The translations under genes were made by a program, and so were the position numbers. This document shows, one piece after another, positions 11,413 to 24,200 of a DNA stretch of 64,000 bases. Within the stretch, counting starts at the first letter, position 1. Each line of letters opens with the position of its first letter. The notes beneath the pieces are model-generated. The model ran no database searches. It saw only the letters and a program-made list of their open reading frames with translations, and was not told the DNA's origin. Source of the stretch: Periconia sp. R9002 (Eukaryota > Ascomycota > Dothideomycetes > Pleosporales > Periconiaceae); NCBI GenBank assembly GCA_023627715.1, contig JAMAHW010000008.1:248001-312000 (forward strand). The letters run 5' to 3'.

Positions 11413-12077
11413 AATTAAACTTCAAGATTATAAATTCGTGGGTCGAGTCGAACACAGATGGAAGGAGAGTCGCAGATGGCTCTGAAAGAAAGTCGAAGCT
11501 CTGTACAATTGACGACGCGCTCGGTGCGCACAGACCACTCCTCCCTGGCCGCAAGCTTGTGACTAAGCGGACTTTTGCATTGTCTCTCTCATAACGCGTA
11601 ACATATCATAAGTTAGAGTATTTCGTTCAACAAGTACGTCAATATGACTACGGATCGTTATTGTATCGAGCTTCTCTTATGCGGAAAAGTGTCATGAGAA
11701 AAAGAGTTTTGAGAAAATATAAACACATTTCTGCTCTGTGAATACCGCAAGTAATTCCATCACTTTGCGATGATAGTATTCACATTCAGTCAAGGAAATT
11801 TCAAGTTTTTCCAAAATCCTTTACTTACAAAAAAAATGAACGTAATAGTATTAAATAATATAGGTATAGTGCCCACTCTCCACTATAAACAAACTTGTAG
11901 CACGTCTTAGGTCGGGTCATATCATCCTCATCAATACAAGCAACCCAATTGAGGGACTGTGCTCTCGTTTCTAATGCAACGCCATACAAAATGCTAATGA
12001 GCTCGCATGTACATCCGTCCAGGTGACAAGCATCCCGAACATGCCAATATTAATGCTCTTTCTTCTATGCAAAACCA
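11413..12077. other. Intergenic region upstream of PAF1
   Basis: It contains the PAF1 promoter (minus strand) and the 3' flank of ERG25. The part from 11570 to 12000 is AT-rich with homopolymer A and T runs. No open frame of interest or structured RNA is seen. Confidence 0.55.
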
Positions 12078-13092
12078 CTACTGCGCTTTCTTCGCAGCCG
12101 CCATCTTCCTCTCGCGCCTCCTCTTCGAGGCTTCAGGGCCGGCCTCAGTGTCCAAGACGAAGTCCCACCACCTGAAGCTGCTGGAGTAGTTGCCGATGAA
12201 TCGCTCGTGGTGAACATCGTGATGCTCAGCACCGGCCCAGAAGGGCAAAAAGTGGTGTAGACTCCAGGGAAGCTCGTAGCCGCTGTGCGCATCGATGGCC
12301 TGGCACACGCGAAGAACAATCCAGACGTACATGGTCAAGATGTGGAGGTCACCAGTGATGCAGGTCCAAATAATAGGAGAGCCGACGGTACCGAATCCGA
12401 GCACCATGACTTCAATGGGAGAGGCGTATTCAGCTGCGAGACCGAAGGGCGCGGAGTATTGGTGGTGAATCTTGTGAATGTTCTTGTATAAGGGTCCCCA
12501 GTGCATCGCGCGGTGCATCCAGTAATGCCATGCGTCCTCAATGACGAAGAAAATGGCAATCTGATAGGCCATCTTGTACAGGCTTGGGAAGGGAACCGAG
12601 GTGCTCAAGCCAAAGTATTGGCACAGGGGGTGGAAAAGCCAGATTTGGGGAAGCTCAACAGTAACGTGGGAAAGAAGAACGAGGAGGGCGCATTGCCATT
12701 GTTCCCAAGCGGAGGGGATTTTGGCCTGAAGAGAAGGATTAGCATGGACCTCGGGAGGTACGGAAAGGTGGATAAAGACATACTCCCTGGATTTTGTACT
12801 TCTGGAAGTAAGGGATCTGACCGACAATGGCCCACATGAGCGAGCGTCCGTAGTAGACAGCTTCGTGCATAACGAAAGACATGATGCCGGTGGCGAGAAC
12901 ATCGTTTTGCATGTAGGTGTACCAGGCAAGCCAGAGACGTTCAGCATAGTTGAGCGAGATATTGTATTTGGATATTTCATCAAACGTGCCCATGTATGTG
13001 TCCTGCGCCATGGGCGACAGAAGTGTGGTGGAATTCCTGGGGCCATGGTGGTTAGCAAGCTACTAGTGAATCCGATACATGGGAATCTGCAT
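12078..13092 (-). CDS. ERG25: C-4 methylsterol oxidase (sterol C-4 demethylation)
   Basis: Exons on the minus strand are 13079-13092, 12784-13036 and 12078-12725, giving 304 residues. The enzyme oxidises the C-4 methyl groups of 4,4-dimethylzymosterol in the ER during ergosterol synthesis, using a di-iron centre. The three histidine boxes are present: HYWMH (about 156-160), HKIHH (173-177) and HHDVHH (257-262). Hydrophobic segments surround them. The last four residues, KKAQ, fit a dilysine ER-retrieval signal. The 42-base first intron is unusual: it splits an ATG (AT in exon 1, G in exon 2) that would begin MNSTTLLSP, while an in-frame ATG only 12 bases earlier begins MQIP. Which ATG is used cannot be decided here. 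The identity is secure. Confidence 0.92.
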
Positions 13093-13890
13093 ACATATTG
13101 GGCGTGGCGAACCAACAAATGGGTGCAGCGAGGAGGATGAGGGCAGAGGGAGAAGAGAAGAAGAAGGCCTGGTGAAAGGCGATTGCTGTCGGCGGTGGCC
13201 CGGGGGAAGAAGAGGGAAACCAGGAGGTTTTGTACTAAGGAGGTGGTGGTAGAAGATGTTGAAGGCGAGCCAGAGGCAGACCACTTGAGTTCTGTCGGTT
13301 CCGAGATTGACGACGGCTACTAGGCCTTTTTGGGGTGGCCAAAGGGGCACTGCCCAATCACGCGGCGGGGCCCTGCATCTCATTACCTGCACCCTCTCAC
13401 CGCCCGCCTATCCGCCCTCGTTCGATTCTGTCCCTCGCGGATTTCCCGTTCCGACGAAAAATCTTCCATCTGATCACCTCATATTATCTATCACGTTACC
13501 GTGGAACCATCGTGCCTGTTTTCGGCCTTCAGCTTCGTAATCTTCCATGAATCGTTTAGTGCCGTATGTAATTGGCACTCCTTTGTTGATCCCCCTTCTT
13601 GACGATTGTTTACACCATGTAATTTTTAGCTTAGAGTGATTGGCTATTGAATCACCTCGACACTGTTATATATGTATTTACATTCGGAAATACCTACTTC
13701 AAGATACTCTCGACATTAGTATCAGGAAAAGCAGTAAAAATATGTTACATCACTCTCCTATTCTACTTACTTCTAATAGAACTATAATCCAGGGAAAAGG
13801 AAGGTCCTCGGAGCGTTGTATGTGGAGTGCTAAGTGTGCTACATACGTCTACATGGATAAGCAATCTACAGTACGCAACCTCTTATCCCA
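13093..13890. promoter_or_regulatory. ERG25 upstream region
   Basis: It lies upstream of minus-strand ERG25 and downstream of the secreted-protein gene that stops at 13891, so it should contain the ERG25 promoter. The first 150 bases upstream of ERG25 are purine-rich on the plus strand, that is CT-rich on the coding strand. I did not find a sterol-response motif that I would defend. Confidence 0.5.
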
Positions 13891-15784
13891 TCATTTGGCA
13901 TTTGGCGCCCTCTTGACATCCAAATCGAAAGTACACCACGCCGAGCTGACGGCATCGTTATCCTTGCCCCTCAATTGCCCATCTTCGCGGTTGGTCTGTG
14001 CAAACAAGAAGTTCTTGCACTCCTTGTCGTCGTAATACGCGCACGATCCGCCCCACGTTTGGAGCAGAGTCAGCTTATTATCCATTCTCTCAAACGACAT
14101 ACAGTGCTCGTAAGGGATTCGTCCCGGTCGGTTGTAGTTGTCAGGATACGTTTGGATGTTCATGTCCGCTTCGTCCTTGCCTTGCGCGTCGGTGAGATCG
14201 TCACCAATCATGATGATGGCGTTGATGCCGAATTCTTCCGGAGACGGGTAGTTGTTCGTCTCCTTTGCGTTCATATCGATGGCTACGAAAAGCAAACGTC
14301 CGTTATTAGCACAATCTTATCCGTCTAGCATCTACTACGCTCGCAATGCTTGTTTCTTCTCGGAGAGGGTTGGGTGGCACATACTCATAACGTATCTTCC
14401 GACATCAACCTTGTCGATCTTCATGGGCATGTCCTCACGTTTGACGTCTTCCTTTGCGTCTTTGAGAAGTTCCTTAGCGACTGTTTTGGCTCCAATTTTC
14501 AAGCAATCCTAAAAGAGAATCGATCCAAGTTAGCCGTCGCCCCACTCCCAATCGAACAGTGAGTATATACGAACCCGGAAATTCTTGTCCTTCAAAATGC
14601 TCTTAACGGTATCAGAATTCTTTGCCGCATCAACGGATTTCTTGGGGGCAGCACCGCTCTTTCCATTCTTGTTCCTAAGCATGGAGAAGCGTTCTGACCG
14701 TGTCTTACCCCCCGTCTTGGCCAAAACTCTCCCTGCTGCTCCTCCAATTCGACCAGTGGCACTGCCGACCATGTTACCCACCGCTTTCCCTACTCTACCC
14801 GCTTTGAAAAGAGCAGATAGCCAAGTAAAGGAGGGACCTGCTGTATCCATCTCTATACCCGTGACAACCAGCTTCTCAGTAAGCGTCACCATGTAATCTT
14901 CGATATCCTTTTCTGGCACATCGAGGTCGTCTTCGCCAGGTTCCATCAAACCTTCAATCTCTTCGTCTGAGAGGTTGTTGGAATCTTTTTCCGGAATCCA
15001 AGTCATGGCTCCAATCGCAAGACAGGCGCTGCGGCGGATTCTTTGCTTCTCCTTCCTAACATTGCACCGTTAGTTCCACAGTCCCAACCTCCATTCAATT
15101 CCCTCCCTGAGGATAAGTTCATTCAATAACATACCGAAGCTTCACTTGTTTTATCTTTTCTTGGTCTTCCTTCTTCTGCTTATCTAGGTCTTCCGTCACT
15201 TCAAACTTCATCTTCCTCATCTCTGCCTTGGTCGCGGGCGTTGTACGCTCATCAACCTGCAACTCCCACACTTGATTCAGCTTAGTCGAAGGCCCTGGTG
15301 TACTCCCAGCACCTGGATTCGAACTTCCAACCTTCGCAGTCCTAAAGTAAAACATTTTTTTGTTCGAAGGGCTCCTGAACTTTCGTCCATCCTTGTTCAG
15401 GCCTGATCCTCCTCCAGTTGAGCCGCTCGTTGGCGCAGTCCCGTTTGTTAAAGTGCCGTTGAGACTCGTCTCGGTTGGGTCCGAGAGACAGACTGATTCC
15501 ACATGCAGCGTTGCATGCGTTGGGTACTGTCCAGCCGGACACGGTAGAATTTTTTTGGTAATGCAAACAGGCCACAGCTCATCCTTTGCCTGATCCACGT
15601 CGGGATCCATAATCTGTCCCATCTGACAGCTGCCTTGACGGAAATCTGCGCGTGCCTCGAGGGTGTGGAGAGTATGAGGTGCCTTCTTGCTTTCGACATG
15701 CCATACTCTATCATCCGGAATATAAAGAGCGTGAGAAGAAAGAATGGAAGCGCTGAGTAGCGCCGTAGAAACGAGTGACTTCAT
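13891..15784 (-). CDS. Secreted protein of unknown function with a glycine-zipper segment
   Basis: Exons on the minus strand are 15135-15784, 14575-15055, 14385-14508 and 13891-14282, giving 548 residues. All junctions keep frame: KLR to KEKQ, NFR to DCLK, VM to TIDM. The first about 19 residues (MKSLVSTALLSASILSSHA) are a clear signal peptide. Then come a Cys-containing domain, a Ser/Gly/Thr/Asn linker with potential N-glycosylation sites (NGT), and a charged helical part (about 190-230). A glycine-zipper-like stretch follows at about residues 303-333 (GRVGKAVGNMVGSATGRIGG). The last 150 residues hold four cysteines and the phrase TWGGSCAYYDDKECK. Ten cysteines are present in all. I do not recognise the family and assign no activity. 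The intron at 14509-14574 uses a weak GTTCGT donor, so that junction is the least certain. Confidence 0.72.
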
Positions 15785-16643
15785 CCTGTGAAACGAGTGT
15801 ACTGTGATGAGGTTACAAAAGCCAAATTATGGAAAGGAAAAAAAGAACGAGGGAAAACAACGAACACCCCAAAACCAGAAACGACTGAAGCCGTGCGGTA
15901 AGTAAGAAGACTTCGCCCCCATGAGGACAAGACCCGAGTCACCCGTAATAATTCCTTGGAAGTAGAATTTAGAAACCCATGATCCACTTTTCGTTGTTCG
16001 TTTCCTGGTTTCAGCCCCCAAAAACAGTCATCCCGCATAGGGGCGGCGCAGCAGCCATTTCCAACATCGTTAGCTCCCTCGCATTTCGGCACTATGCAAG
16101 AAACTTACCTGTTCCTGGGGGCTATTTAAAATGCCCGAGTGCCGGGAACACATCGGTATTGGTTGAGTTTGAATTAGACTCAGGGGAAAGGACCAGGGCT
16201 AGGGAATAGGGCTGATGGGTATACGGCCATACGCTACGCTACGGATGCCTGTTTTAGTATAGATATATCTATATCAAATGCTCAAGACCTGGCTCGTCCG
16301 TCATGCCTTTTGGTCTGTTCATTCCTTAGTGCACACTCAGCCTGCCTGCTAAATCGGCTAAGGGTGCCGAGTACATAGGATCTTGGCCACTATCCATCCG
16401 TTCGTTCATTCATTCATTCAACTATCGATCCATTCTTGCGTTCCTTACGAGACCTTCACCTCTCCTGTCGTTACCTACAGAAACTCGCTCTGGCTCCAAG
16501 TAATCTACACTGATCAATCATACAACCGACAAACACCACAAACAAAATCCATCTGAAGAGCCAAAAGAGATCCAGCAACCTAACATAAAAAAGAACTCTA
16601 ATCCAACCATCCTCTCAACCATCCACAAACAAAACACACCACC
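15785..16643. promoter_or_regulatory. Divergent intergenic region between two secreted-protein genes
   Basis: It must contain both promoters because the two flanking genes point outwards. A short (ATTC)-type tandem lies near 16405-16419. The 3' half is rich in CA/CT on the plus strand, as is typical of fungal 5' leaders. No specific factor site is claimed. Confidence 0.5.
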
Positions 16644-17162
16644 ATGCACCTCCCCCTCCCAACCCTCCTCCTCAGCGCCCTCACCCTCACAACAACAACA
16701 ACCGCCCTCGACCTCACCTTCCACGAAAAAGAATCCTACGCCGCATCCCCCGAGGACCCTCAACGCGGCGTCATCACAACCTGCACGGGCAAGACCCAAA
16801 AACCAGGCGACCTCACACCCGCCTCGGGATGCCAGAAGCTGCCGGATGGATTCTGGGGTCTGACAGTTGAGTGGCAGAAGCCTGAGGATAACGACCTCAT
16901 GGTGCTCACGTCGGAGAGCGACAAGTGCTGCTTCGGCGCTGGCGGGGAACGGTATGCGTGGAGTGATGGGTGCTATGGTATCCATTTGAATGTACGTTTG
17001 TTGTCCTTTTTCTTGCTCTTTTTCTCCGTAACTGAGGAGGAATTTGTTGTTGGATTACTTTTTTTGCTGACTTTTTGAATATAGATGGTTAAGAGTTATC
17101 GGATTGTTAATATTAGCGAGCCGCTCGTGGGGAAGAAGGGCGAAAACTATACATGCTACTAG
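16644..17162 (+). CDS. Small secreted cysteine-containing protein (effector-like)
   Basis: Exons are 16644-16991 and 17085-17162, giving 141 residues. The intron (16992-17084) has GTACGT and ATAG ends and keeps phase 0, joining GIHLN to MVKSYRIV. A signal peptide of about 22 residues (MHLPLPTLLLSALTLTTTTT) precedes a mature protein with six cysteines: single ones at TCTGK and SGCQK, the pair KCCF, DGCYG, and the last at YTCY just before the stop. It contains two tryptophan-rich phrases (FWGLTVEWQ, YAWSDG). Size, signal peptide and even cysteine count are typical of secreted fungal proteins that act outside the cell, including effectors. No family is recognised and no toxicity is claimed. Confidence 0.78.
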
Positions 17163-18239
17163 GAAGTGGTATGTCTGTGCAGAAGGAATCAAAAAAAAAT
17201 TTAAACCATCCCTCCTGTTCCGACCCCATTCCTACATTCACAGTGTTCGAAATTCCAGGTGCAAGATCGGTAAGGGAGGGAGGAACGAGAAGATGCAAAG
17301 TACGAAGAGGCAACATTTTCCTGTAGCTACCCTGTTTATACTATATCCATTGAAGCGTGCACGAGGAGAAATTGCGGAACCAGGTTGGCATCATCGATGA
17401 TCTATTGCAAATCGCAGGGCTGGCTAGCTAGTTAGCTTGTTGAAGGGTTCTGTTCGACAGCCAAACTGGTATGTACCTAAAGGGGTTGAACGCGGTAGTG
17501 ATGAATATTACAATACCGTTAAAGTGAACGATGGTAAACGATTCTTGCATTCCATGTAGACTTATATCCAATCGAAAATGTATGTTATTACGCCTATCAA
17601 CACCGACGGATATGTCCGTTGGCGGTGGAAAGCAGCATCATGCCGGATACGATTGCTTTCTACGGACGGTCGAATGTCGGGGAGACTTGACGTTCCATTG
17701 TGGCATTCTTCCACTACACATCACAGATATCGCTCAATCACACGCTAGACTTATGTACGAGTAGATGATCATATGCCCTATACGTTTAAACATGTGCTAC
17801 AGAAGGAGACAACCAGTGCATCGCAGCACGCGGAAAAATGTGATGCTTTCTCCATATTCTTCTCTCATCTAGTATCTACTCATACACCACATACATGCAC
17901 GTCGCCGTAAAGATGACTCCACCCACTTAACATATCGTACGGTATCCCTTAGCCACCATCGTGTCATCCTTTGCCTATTACTAGAAAGAGATGCCCATCA
18001 CATTTATCCGGAGTTCGAAAGTGGAATGATAAATAAAAGGGGAAAACGCCTGTTCCCAATGCCGCTTTGGAAAAGAAAATTCCGCAAAACACCCCTATAC
18101 AGTCCTGCTCTCCACATAAATAAAAAAGCCCAAAACTAAAGGAGAACGCAAGAATGAAGCTCTCCCGTTCACTTCTTATCCTGTGCATAGGAAAAGATTC
18201 GCCCCCCCAGCATACTCCGGGTCACTGACCTGTCTCCTT
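17163..18239. other. Convergent intergenic region upstream of TOR stop
   Basis: It lies between the ends of the small secreted protein gene (+) and the TOR gene (-). It is moderately AT-rich. I see no gene, repeat or structured RNA in it. Confidence 0.6.
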
Positions 18240-21200
18240 TTACCAAAAGCTGCACCATCCGATGTAATGCTGACACAGGTTTTCAAGGTTGGTCGCCTCC
18301 TTGATAAGCTTGTCAACTTGCTCATAGACGTTCAGGTCGTCCTTATCCTTGCTTACAAAGTCGCGCCCGGTGAGCTTCTCCTTGACGCGACCGAGCACAA
18401 CGAGCGCGCGTGCGTTTTGAACTTCCTTGGCCTCGGCCTCATTGGCTGGGTTGTTGTTGATGGTCGATGAGCGATGTCGTGCACCAGGTCTCTGCGCCAG
18501 CGAGGACATGTTGTCGCGGTCCACGAGCGTAGTGTTTACATCACTGCCAATAATGGATTGACGGCGTTCAGAGGGGAAGGTGGGTTGGGGCGGTGAATCG
18601 CGTTGACCAAGGCGCCATGTCAGCAGAGGGTCATGGATGAACTGTACAAGTGATTAGCAACTTCAAGTATTTTTGCGAATGAGGTTATAGATCTTACAGC
18701 TTCTAGAACTGCCATGACACTCTCCTTGTTTGTCCTGAGAACCCTCATGACATGTTCACAACTTGTTCTATAACTTCCTTCAATGTTACTGACTTCCATA
18801 GCCAAGGTTAACATTCTCGTCAATCTGAAGGGAACCCTTTCTGGATACTTGTCACGGTGCATGGCCACTTCGAAGCAGTCACCAAAATCAACGTGTATAA
18901 TCTTTCCTGTGACGCGGTCGAGCATTAGATTGGACGGGTGTCGATCGCCAAGTCCAAGGATGTATCCGACCATGGACATGACTGCGAGCGAACGTGTATA
19001 ATTAGTACGACGGTCTAGCCACGCCTCGGAAGACTTTGACTTGAGCCACAGAACGCGGTATAGATCTTGGCCCGTAGTATTATCCAATGCATAGCCAAAC
19101 ACTTCCACTTTCTGCATAAGCGTGAGACAATCGTAGTCTGGGGCCATCTGCAACATGATGCGGTGCTCAATATTGAGGAGAATCTTGCGACTGTCGCGAT
19201 ATTCTCGAATCAGGACGTGCAGTGTATCTGAGTTGGGGACGAATCCGAGAAGACCAGACTGCGTGGAGAGGGGAACGGCAGCGTAGCGTTGAATGTTGAG
19301 ATGTCGCTTGCGGCTTTCCGTATCGTTCATGAGTAACGTGTTGCAAAGACCAAACAGTTGCATGACACGTTCATCCTGGCGAATATCTTCGTGGCCTTTG
19401 AGAATATGTGTGTGCGGTTTGCCATCGCTGCCCTTCATTTCTAACTTCCGTGGTCTCTGCTTAGATTGAATGACACTAACCACGGGGTTGAAAGATTGGA
19501 TGCGAATGACAGGTTTGCCGACTTGATACGTTCCAGGTACAGCAAGCTCGAGATCGTGTGCTTCTTTGAGCTTGGGGGAAACGTATTGAAGTTCGAGTGT
19601 CATGAGTGAGGGCAATTGGCGAGAGATCTTGCGGAAGACTTGGTAGTACAGGTCCCAGGCCTGGTTGAGATCGCCCATTTCCTGTGATGTGCGGTAGGTA
19701 TTGCACCAGTCCCTTGCCTCTTGTAACTCTCTGCCAAATGACTGGATAAATGAGATTTCGCGCAGAGTCTCCGGTCCGCGGTCAATCATAGCGTGCAGTG
19801 GCGCCAGGGTAGCAAACATGCCTTCAATGTTGTGATCGCCGAAGTAGAGTCTGGATGCTTCTTCAAGACCCTCGTGCCATTGCTCATGCCACAGAACCGC
19901 GATACGAATGAGCTCATTGCTGACCAAGTCGGCTTGCTCAACCAATCGAGGAGAATGCTCACGCATAGCTTCCATTAACTCCTTGGCGGAACGTTGTCGT
20001 CTAGAGACATCTGATTTCATTGAAACAGTGAGAGGGAAAACCAGAGCTTGCGGGTGTGATTTTCCGACCTCAATGAGCAGCTGGTGGATCGATTGCCTAA
20101 TTGTAGGGTTCGGTTGATTGATACGCGCCAATAGTTGCGGAATTACCTCGAGCCAGGTATCGATAGGAACTTGCTTGGTACCTTCGGAAACAGTGCGGTT
20201 TACGTCTTGAATGCCTCCGTGGCTGAACCATAGCGTCAACAGACGAAGAGTGTCCTGGAGTGAGCTTGTGGAGGACAAGGCAATCGACTTGAAGAAACCG
20301 GTGATGGCGGGAACTATGTGCTCGTGAACAACATTTGGTGGCAGCTCAGTAGACTCGCGGTCGGCCTGCGACGTAAGCATGTTGACAACTTCAAAGTTGG
20401 CCAACGCCCATGAATGCCAAGCTCTATACCAATTTTTGTTGTAGCGCGTTGCTGCTTGATAGGCAGAAAGGATTTCATGTGTGAACTCATGATCCCATTC
20501 CCCGCCATGCAATATTTGCTGCCATTCTCCGACCTTGTGGTAACATTTGGCAAGCAAGCGTTGACATTCAGCCAACTCTGCTGGCGAGCCGTATGGATTT
20601 GATCCGTTTAGCATGCTTGAGCCGTTCATTCCGCTGTGGCTATTCAGCCCATTGGAGCCCGCGAATGGATTCATAGAGTTATTCATGTGGCCATTCGACA
20701 TCCCGTTCATACTACCGTTCATACCATTCATGCTGCCGTGCATACCATTCTGGTTGATCATACCACCTTGAGCAGATCGCAATCGGATGGCAACATCCTC
20801 CGACAGTCTCAAAGTGAAATCCTTGAGGCTATCAAGGGCTTCTTTTTGATGGTTCGGTGTAGCCCACATGAACTTGAAAGCTGCGTACGAAACCGGGTAT
20901 GCAATCTTGTCGACGTTTTCTCGGACGTAAGAGAACACGTTCCCGTTGTCGATGTCCAGTAGCTTTTGTAGACCCTTCTCAGCCAAGCCATGTCGCTCGT
21001 TCTTGCGGCACAGATTGGTGTACTTGATCCACATATCCATGCTTTCTTGGGGCGTGATGACAAGTTGGCGGACTTTCATCATGCGCTGCCATACATCTGG
21101 GTTAGGCTCAAGGCCTTTAAGACGCTTCATCCAGGTTCGGCGCATGCTGGCGCGCTTCTCTAGGTTACTATCGTTTTGTTTGTATATCATGATCTCTTCC

Positions 21201-24200
21201 AGCTCAGCCAACATTTGAACACGAATCATTGGGAGATAAGCTCGTTGATATGATTCGCCCAGTAAAGAACTGAGTTCCGTGTCGAGCCCTTTCCTGGCTT
21301 TGGCGATTTCCTCTGTCGCGATCTCGAAGCGACCATTGTAGATGTTAACGATAGATGCAAAGAAAGCTCGATCAGGTGACTGTTCTTTCATAACGCCGAG
21401 GTACGAATCCATATCAGCGAACTTTCCAAGACCCCATGCAGCAGTCGCAGCAAGCGGCGCGATCGCTTTGCGATATTCTTGGGATGCGTTGGCCCACTTC
21501 TCTTTGCTAAGACTTGACAGTAGGTCCCACTCTCCCAGGGCATGCAAGCACCGCATTTTGCCCATGGTTATTTCGAAAGAGTCGGGCTCTTCCCGCTCCC
21601 TCCGTTGATAAGATGTCAAGGCCTCTTCCCAACGTTGTAGTTTCTCGAACCATGTCTCTTTCAACTCAACATCTTGGTAGCCCTGCGCCCTACGCAGAAT
21701 ACCGAAAGCAGCATCAGTCTGCTGGAGTTGATTGTTGATGCTGATCAGCGCCTCTACTGCACTTGCATTTTGTTCTGCATTGAATTCCAACTCTTTGTAA
21801 TGCAAGGCCTTTGCAAAGGCATGGCATTTGCCAGCATACATACCTAGGATCCTAACGTCAATGGGCAGTGCCTTGTCATCGTGCTCCATGAATTCTGCAA
21901 GGTTCAACAATATCTGAAGGATCTCCGGCGGAATCATAGGCGAGGTGAGAGCAGTTTCGATCGACCGCACAAGCTCTTCCTGATACTGATCATATAGCTC
22001 TGTCCAACATGACACGAACGCTGAATTGAAGAGACTCCTAGCAATTGGGCTGTAGATGCTCGCTAAAGGTGTGCAGGCACGGAGCGCCTGCTGTGGTGAC
22101 TCCCTAAGCAACTCTACGCTGAAGCGTCGCATCCATTCGACCCAGTCTTCCTTGGTGGTTTTTGCTGACGCTTCCCAGGCTGACTTCAAATGCTGCTGGT
22201 TGACGGCCAGTTTCTTGCTCAGTATCTCGGCTGGATTTAAATCTTCGTCGTCTTCCCCGTAGCGCTCATCAGGACTAAGATCTTGCGGCAACGGCTCGCC
22301 CTTCTGTAGCTTGGAAACGATGCGACCATAGTTCTCATGTGGGACTTTGTGCGTGACCAAAACTTTGTTGACTGTCGGAACGAAATGAATATAGTCTGGT
22401 CCAAGCTGAAATATCAAGGCACAGAGCATTTCGAGGGCACTTTGCTTGATAGAAGGCTCTGTGCCTGCAAGTACACGGCACACCGGGTGAATAATCCTTG
22501 CAGCAAACTCAGACACGTTGACTTGTTTAGATAACCGACCCAGTGTCTCCATGGCAAGTTTCCGGAGCTGAATTGGCTGGCCAGGCTTGTCAAACATCTT
22601 TACTATGACGGGAATGATGAGATGCATATATTCCTCCGCGCTGGAGCCGAATATGAGAAAGGCATGTAACACCCTTGCGGAAGGAGTTCGCTGGGGACTG
22701 GTATCAGACTCCATAACACCAAGCATGAGTGGAAGCACGTCGGCAAGATAAACCTTGAATTCCCCTTCCAGAGACCGGGCAATCGACTCGATGAGGGATA
22801 AGATTGTGGCTTGTAGCTGGGGAGTACTATCCCAAAAGCCTTTTATCGCGGTCAGGATATCTCTGAGATACGGTCGAATATGCTGCCGTACAATGCGAAC
22901 AAGTTGGCTAAGCTGGTTGAAGTAGCCCTCCGTACCACCAACAGGTGCAGCGGAGATAACTTTGAGAAATCCTGGGACTACTTGGTTGAGGAACGGGACG
23001 CATTTCAACCCCATTGTGGCATATATATTCATCACAGCGTCGACAACGCCGGAGTGAAACTGTGATAGTGAAGGATCGTTCAGCATGTTCATGAGTGTGT
23101 TGATCACGATGGTTGGGTAGTACTCCTCGGCAGTTGGTGTAATGCCTTGCATGATCAGAGAGACATCCGTAATAGCTTGGGCTTCGAGAATCAGATGCTT
23201 GTCTGGGGACTGCTCCATAATCTTTTGGTACTCATCCGGATCCAGGGCTCCCAATGTTCCCATGAGCTTCACGGTCTCTCGTCTCAAGTCACCCTCGGGC
23301 TCTGTTTTGACAATGCTCATCAGAATATTCATGAGCTCAGGATAATCTCGATACGGCTCCATGACGTATCCGGCATTCGTAGCGAGTTGCCCCAGTGCTC
23401 GTAGAGATGCGAAACGCTTCGAATCAGAGCTTAAGTCTTGCATAAACTCCAGGATAATTGGCATGAGGCTGGGAATGTAATTAGTCATACTCTCACCACC
23501 AACGGTTGCCAGATCACCGATAGCTTTCAATGTCGTTGATGCAACTTCTGGGTTAGAATCCTTCGCCTTCGGCATCAACACCTCCACGATCGGATTCACT
23601 AAAGGCTTGATGAGATGGTCTGCGGCTCCAACAAGGTTGCTGATAAGTTTTGCGCTCTCCTCCTTACTCCTGGGGCTGTTTGAGTAATTGACTTCGGTCA
23701 AGAGTTGTAGCAGCACCTTGCGCAGAGATGGGAATACGTAAGCAGGGTTGACGGTCGTGAGGCGGCCAATGATGGTCATGGCAGCTTCGCGTATAGCAAA
23801 CACCTCGTCGTTCAAAGCCAAAAATAGGGTCCGAATATTGTCTGCTTTTCCAAGATGTCGGTCAAAACGAGCGTCAAGAGCCATCAACACCCGCCATCGG
23901 ATTTCGGGATCTATATCTCCCACACCAACCGTCAGAAGCTTCTCTATTATATCGCCTACGACTTTTGTCGCTTGAACACTCGTTTGGTGAACGATCGGAT
24001 CCTTTACAAAAAGTTGGCAGCACGTAAGAGCAGCGCCTTTCCGGATTTCAGGGTTGTCGGCCTCAACATACCGAATGGCGACATCACGCACAAACTCATT
24101 CAGAACATGACCGGTAAAGTCAAAACTACCTAGTGTTGTAAGTGCCAAGGTAATTTCAGCCTCTCGTTGCGCGATCAGCTGAGGATCTTTATGGTCGCGT

